Made by a program: the position numbers and the translations under genes. A stretch of 43,395 bases of DNA from an uncultured Ruminococcus sp. (lineage in GTDB: Bacteria; Bacillota; Clostridia; Oscillospirales; Acutalibacteraceae), in assembly GCA_902792115.1 (NCBI GenBank), contig CADAYJ010000010.1, positions 42,701-86,095 on the forward strand, in the 5' to 3' direction. Below, one piece after another: positions 42,327-43,395 of this stretch (the first letter of the stretch is position 1; the number at the start of each line of letters is the position of its first letter). The notes beneath the pieces are model-generated. The model was given only the letters and a program-made list of their open reading frames with translations. It was not told the origin of the DNA and did not search any database.

Positions 42327-43395
42327 ATGTTGACAGCAATTTTACCGATCTTACCGATTCTTATCCCCGCAGTTATCGCGGTCGTTATCGTCGTGGTATT
42401 CCTTTGTATGATATACCGTGTCGCCGATATCGACAAGGCACTCATCATCACGGGCGGCAAGGAGCCCGTCATCAAGGTCTCAGGAGGATCGTTCGTTATC
42501 CCGATCTTCCGCAAGGCTCAGTACTTTGACCTCTGTATGCTTACAGTTACGGCCGACAGAGACGAGGTAAAGACGAAGACGTCCGTGCCGATCGTCATTG
42601 ACTGGACGGCTCAGATCCGCCCCGACACGGAAAACATGGACAATCTCAAGAAGGCGATCATCTCCTTCAAGGAGCGCGGTCAGGAGGGCATCAAGAATGA
42701 CGTCCGCCTCACGCTCACCGGCGCTGTGCGCGACATAGTCGCAGCAATGACGCCGGAGGAGGTACTCCGCGATAAGGTCATCTTCGCCGACAACGTAAAG
42801 AAAATCGTCGCCGACGAGATGGTCAACATGGGCATGGAGCTTGTTTCGCTCAATATTCAGGACATCACAGACAGAAATTCCTACTACGACAACATCGCCG
42901 CTCTCGATATGGAGGACAAGCGCCGCGAGGCGGAGAACAAGAGAGCCGTTGTGGATCAGGCAGTCCGCACGCAGAAGGCGGAGTCCGAGAAGGTCGCTTC
43001 TCAGAACGAGCTTGATTCCGAGCTTGCTGTCGCAGAGAAGCAGAGAGACAACAACCTGCGTATCGCGAGCTTCAAGGCTGAGGTAGACAAGGCAGACGCA
43101 GACGCGGCAATCGCCGGCGAGCTGCAGCACACGATCCGTCAGCAGGAGGTCGCGGCTCAGCAGGGACGCATCAAGGTCGTCGAGCAGGAGCAGGCAAACC
43201 TTGCGGCGATCAAGGAGAAGGAAGTTATCAAGACGCGCGCCGAGGCTGAGAAGCAGAAGAATCAGATCGACGCAGAGGCGCAGGCGAACGTCAGAAGGAT
43301 CAGCGCTGACGCTTCCGTACAGGTAGCGGAGCGCGAGGCAAACGCCGTAAAGATCACGGCGGAGGCTACGGCAGAGAAAACGCGCAAGGAAGGTA
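42327..43395 (+). CDS. Flotillin-like SPFH-domain membrane protein (cut by window edge)
   Basis: Scaffold protein of functional membrane microdomains. The visible 356 residues start with a hydrophobic anchor (AILPILPILIPAVIAVVIVVV), then an SPFH/band 7 domain (about 30-200, with DKALIITGGKEPVIKVSGGS and DWTAQIRPDTENM). A long Ala/Glu/Lys-rich coiled coil (EAENKRAVVDQAVRTQKAES onward) follows, as in flotillins. AAGGAGGT precedes the ATG. The C-terminus lies beyond the window. An NfeD-like partner, common next to such genes, cannot be checked here. Confidence 0.9.
   Translation, partial: MLTAILPILPILIPAVIAVVIVVVFLCMIYRVADIDKALIITGGKEPVIKVSGGSFVIPIFRKAQYFDLCMLTVTADRDEVKTKTSVPIVIDWTAQIRPDTENMDNLKKAIISFKERGQEGIKNDVRLTLTGAVRDIVAAMTPEEVLRDKVIFADNVKKIVADEMVNMGMELVSLNIQDITDRNSYYDNIAALDMEDKRREAENKRAVVDQAVRTQKAESEKVASQNELDSELAVAEKQRDNNLRIASFKAEVDKADADAAIAGELQHTIRQQEVAAQQGRIKVVEQEQANLAAIKEKEVIKTRAEAEKQKNQIDAEAQANVRRISADASVQVAEREANAVKITAEATAEKTRKEG

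Overview
The window reads as chromosomal DNA of an anaerobic, GC-rich member of the Clostridia, most likely Oscillospiraceae/Ruminococcus-like. This is an inference. It rests on clostridial-type gene content: a type III glutamine synthetase, a glnA-nitR-glt nitrogen cluster with an ANTAR antiterminator, the dapL lysine route, a split MetH/activation protein pair, a dockerin-bearing secreted protein, and Shine-Dalgarno-rich GC-rich genes separated by AT-rich gaps. No rRNA, tRNA, CRISPR array, transposase or prophage was seen. The window cuts a gene at each end (glnN at the left, a flotillin-like gene at the right).

Region 1 (1-12.8 kb) is nitrogen assimilation. Two unrelated glutamine synthetases are divergently transcribed from consensus promoters: GSIII on the minus strand and a short GSI on the plus strand. 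Both have an intrinsic terminator in the leader. The glnA leader also has two stem-loops that fit the ANTAR antitermination motif, and the second gene of the operon encodes an ANTAR protein. CTP synthase (glutamine user), both glutamate synthase subunits, and then dapF and dapL follow on the same strand. The stretch therefore runs from ammonia through glutamine and glutamate to diaminopimelate.

Region 2 (12.9-15.2 kb) has a single-polypeptide fusion of a bacterial-type PARG domain to a complete beta-carbonic anhydrase, the most unusual gene here. Convergent to it is a secreted InlB-repeat/dockerin protein whose 5' end looks frameshifted at an A-run.

Region 3 (15.5-21.5 kb) is a self-contained fructose PTS: DeoR-type repressor, 1-phosphofructokinase, EIIABC, HPr and Enzyme I, with a 10-bp direct-repeat operator over the promoter. 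Region 4 (21.8-23.6 kb) encodes a membrane-anchored Ntn hydrolase and a CPBP protease.

Region 5 (23.8-28.5 kb, minus strand) holds a LytTR response regulator, ribosomal protein S20, an AEC transporter and an AgrC-like GHKL kinase, preceded by a small membrane protein and an HD-domain protein. Region 6 (28.7-33.4 kb) has a small secreted protein and the metF/activation/metH one-carbon operon. Region 7 (33.6-39.2 kb) has endonuclease IV, an M18 aminopeptidase, a U32 protein and ZapA. Region 8 (39.3-43.4 kb) has glycogen phosphorylase and the flotillin-like gene, both with long, unexplained leaders. The flotillin leader carries two terminators sharing a 20-nt repeat.
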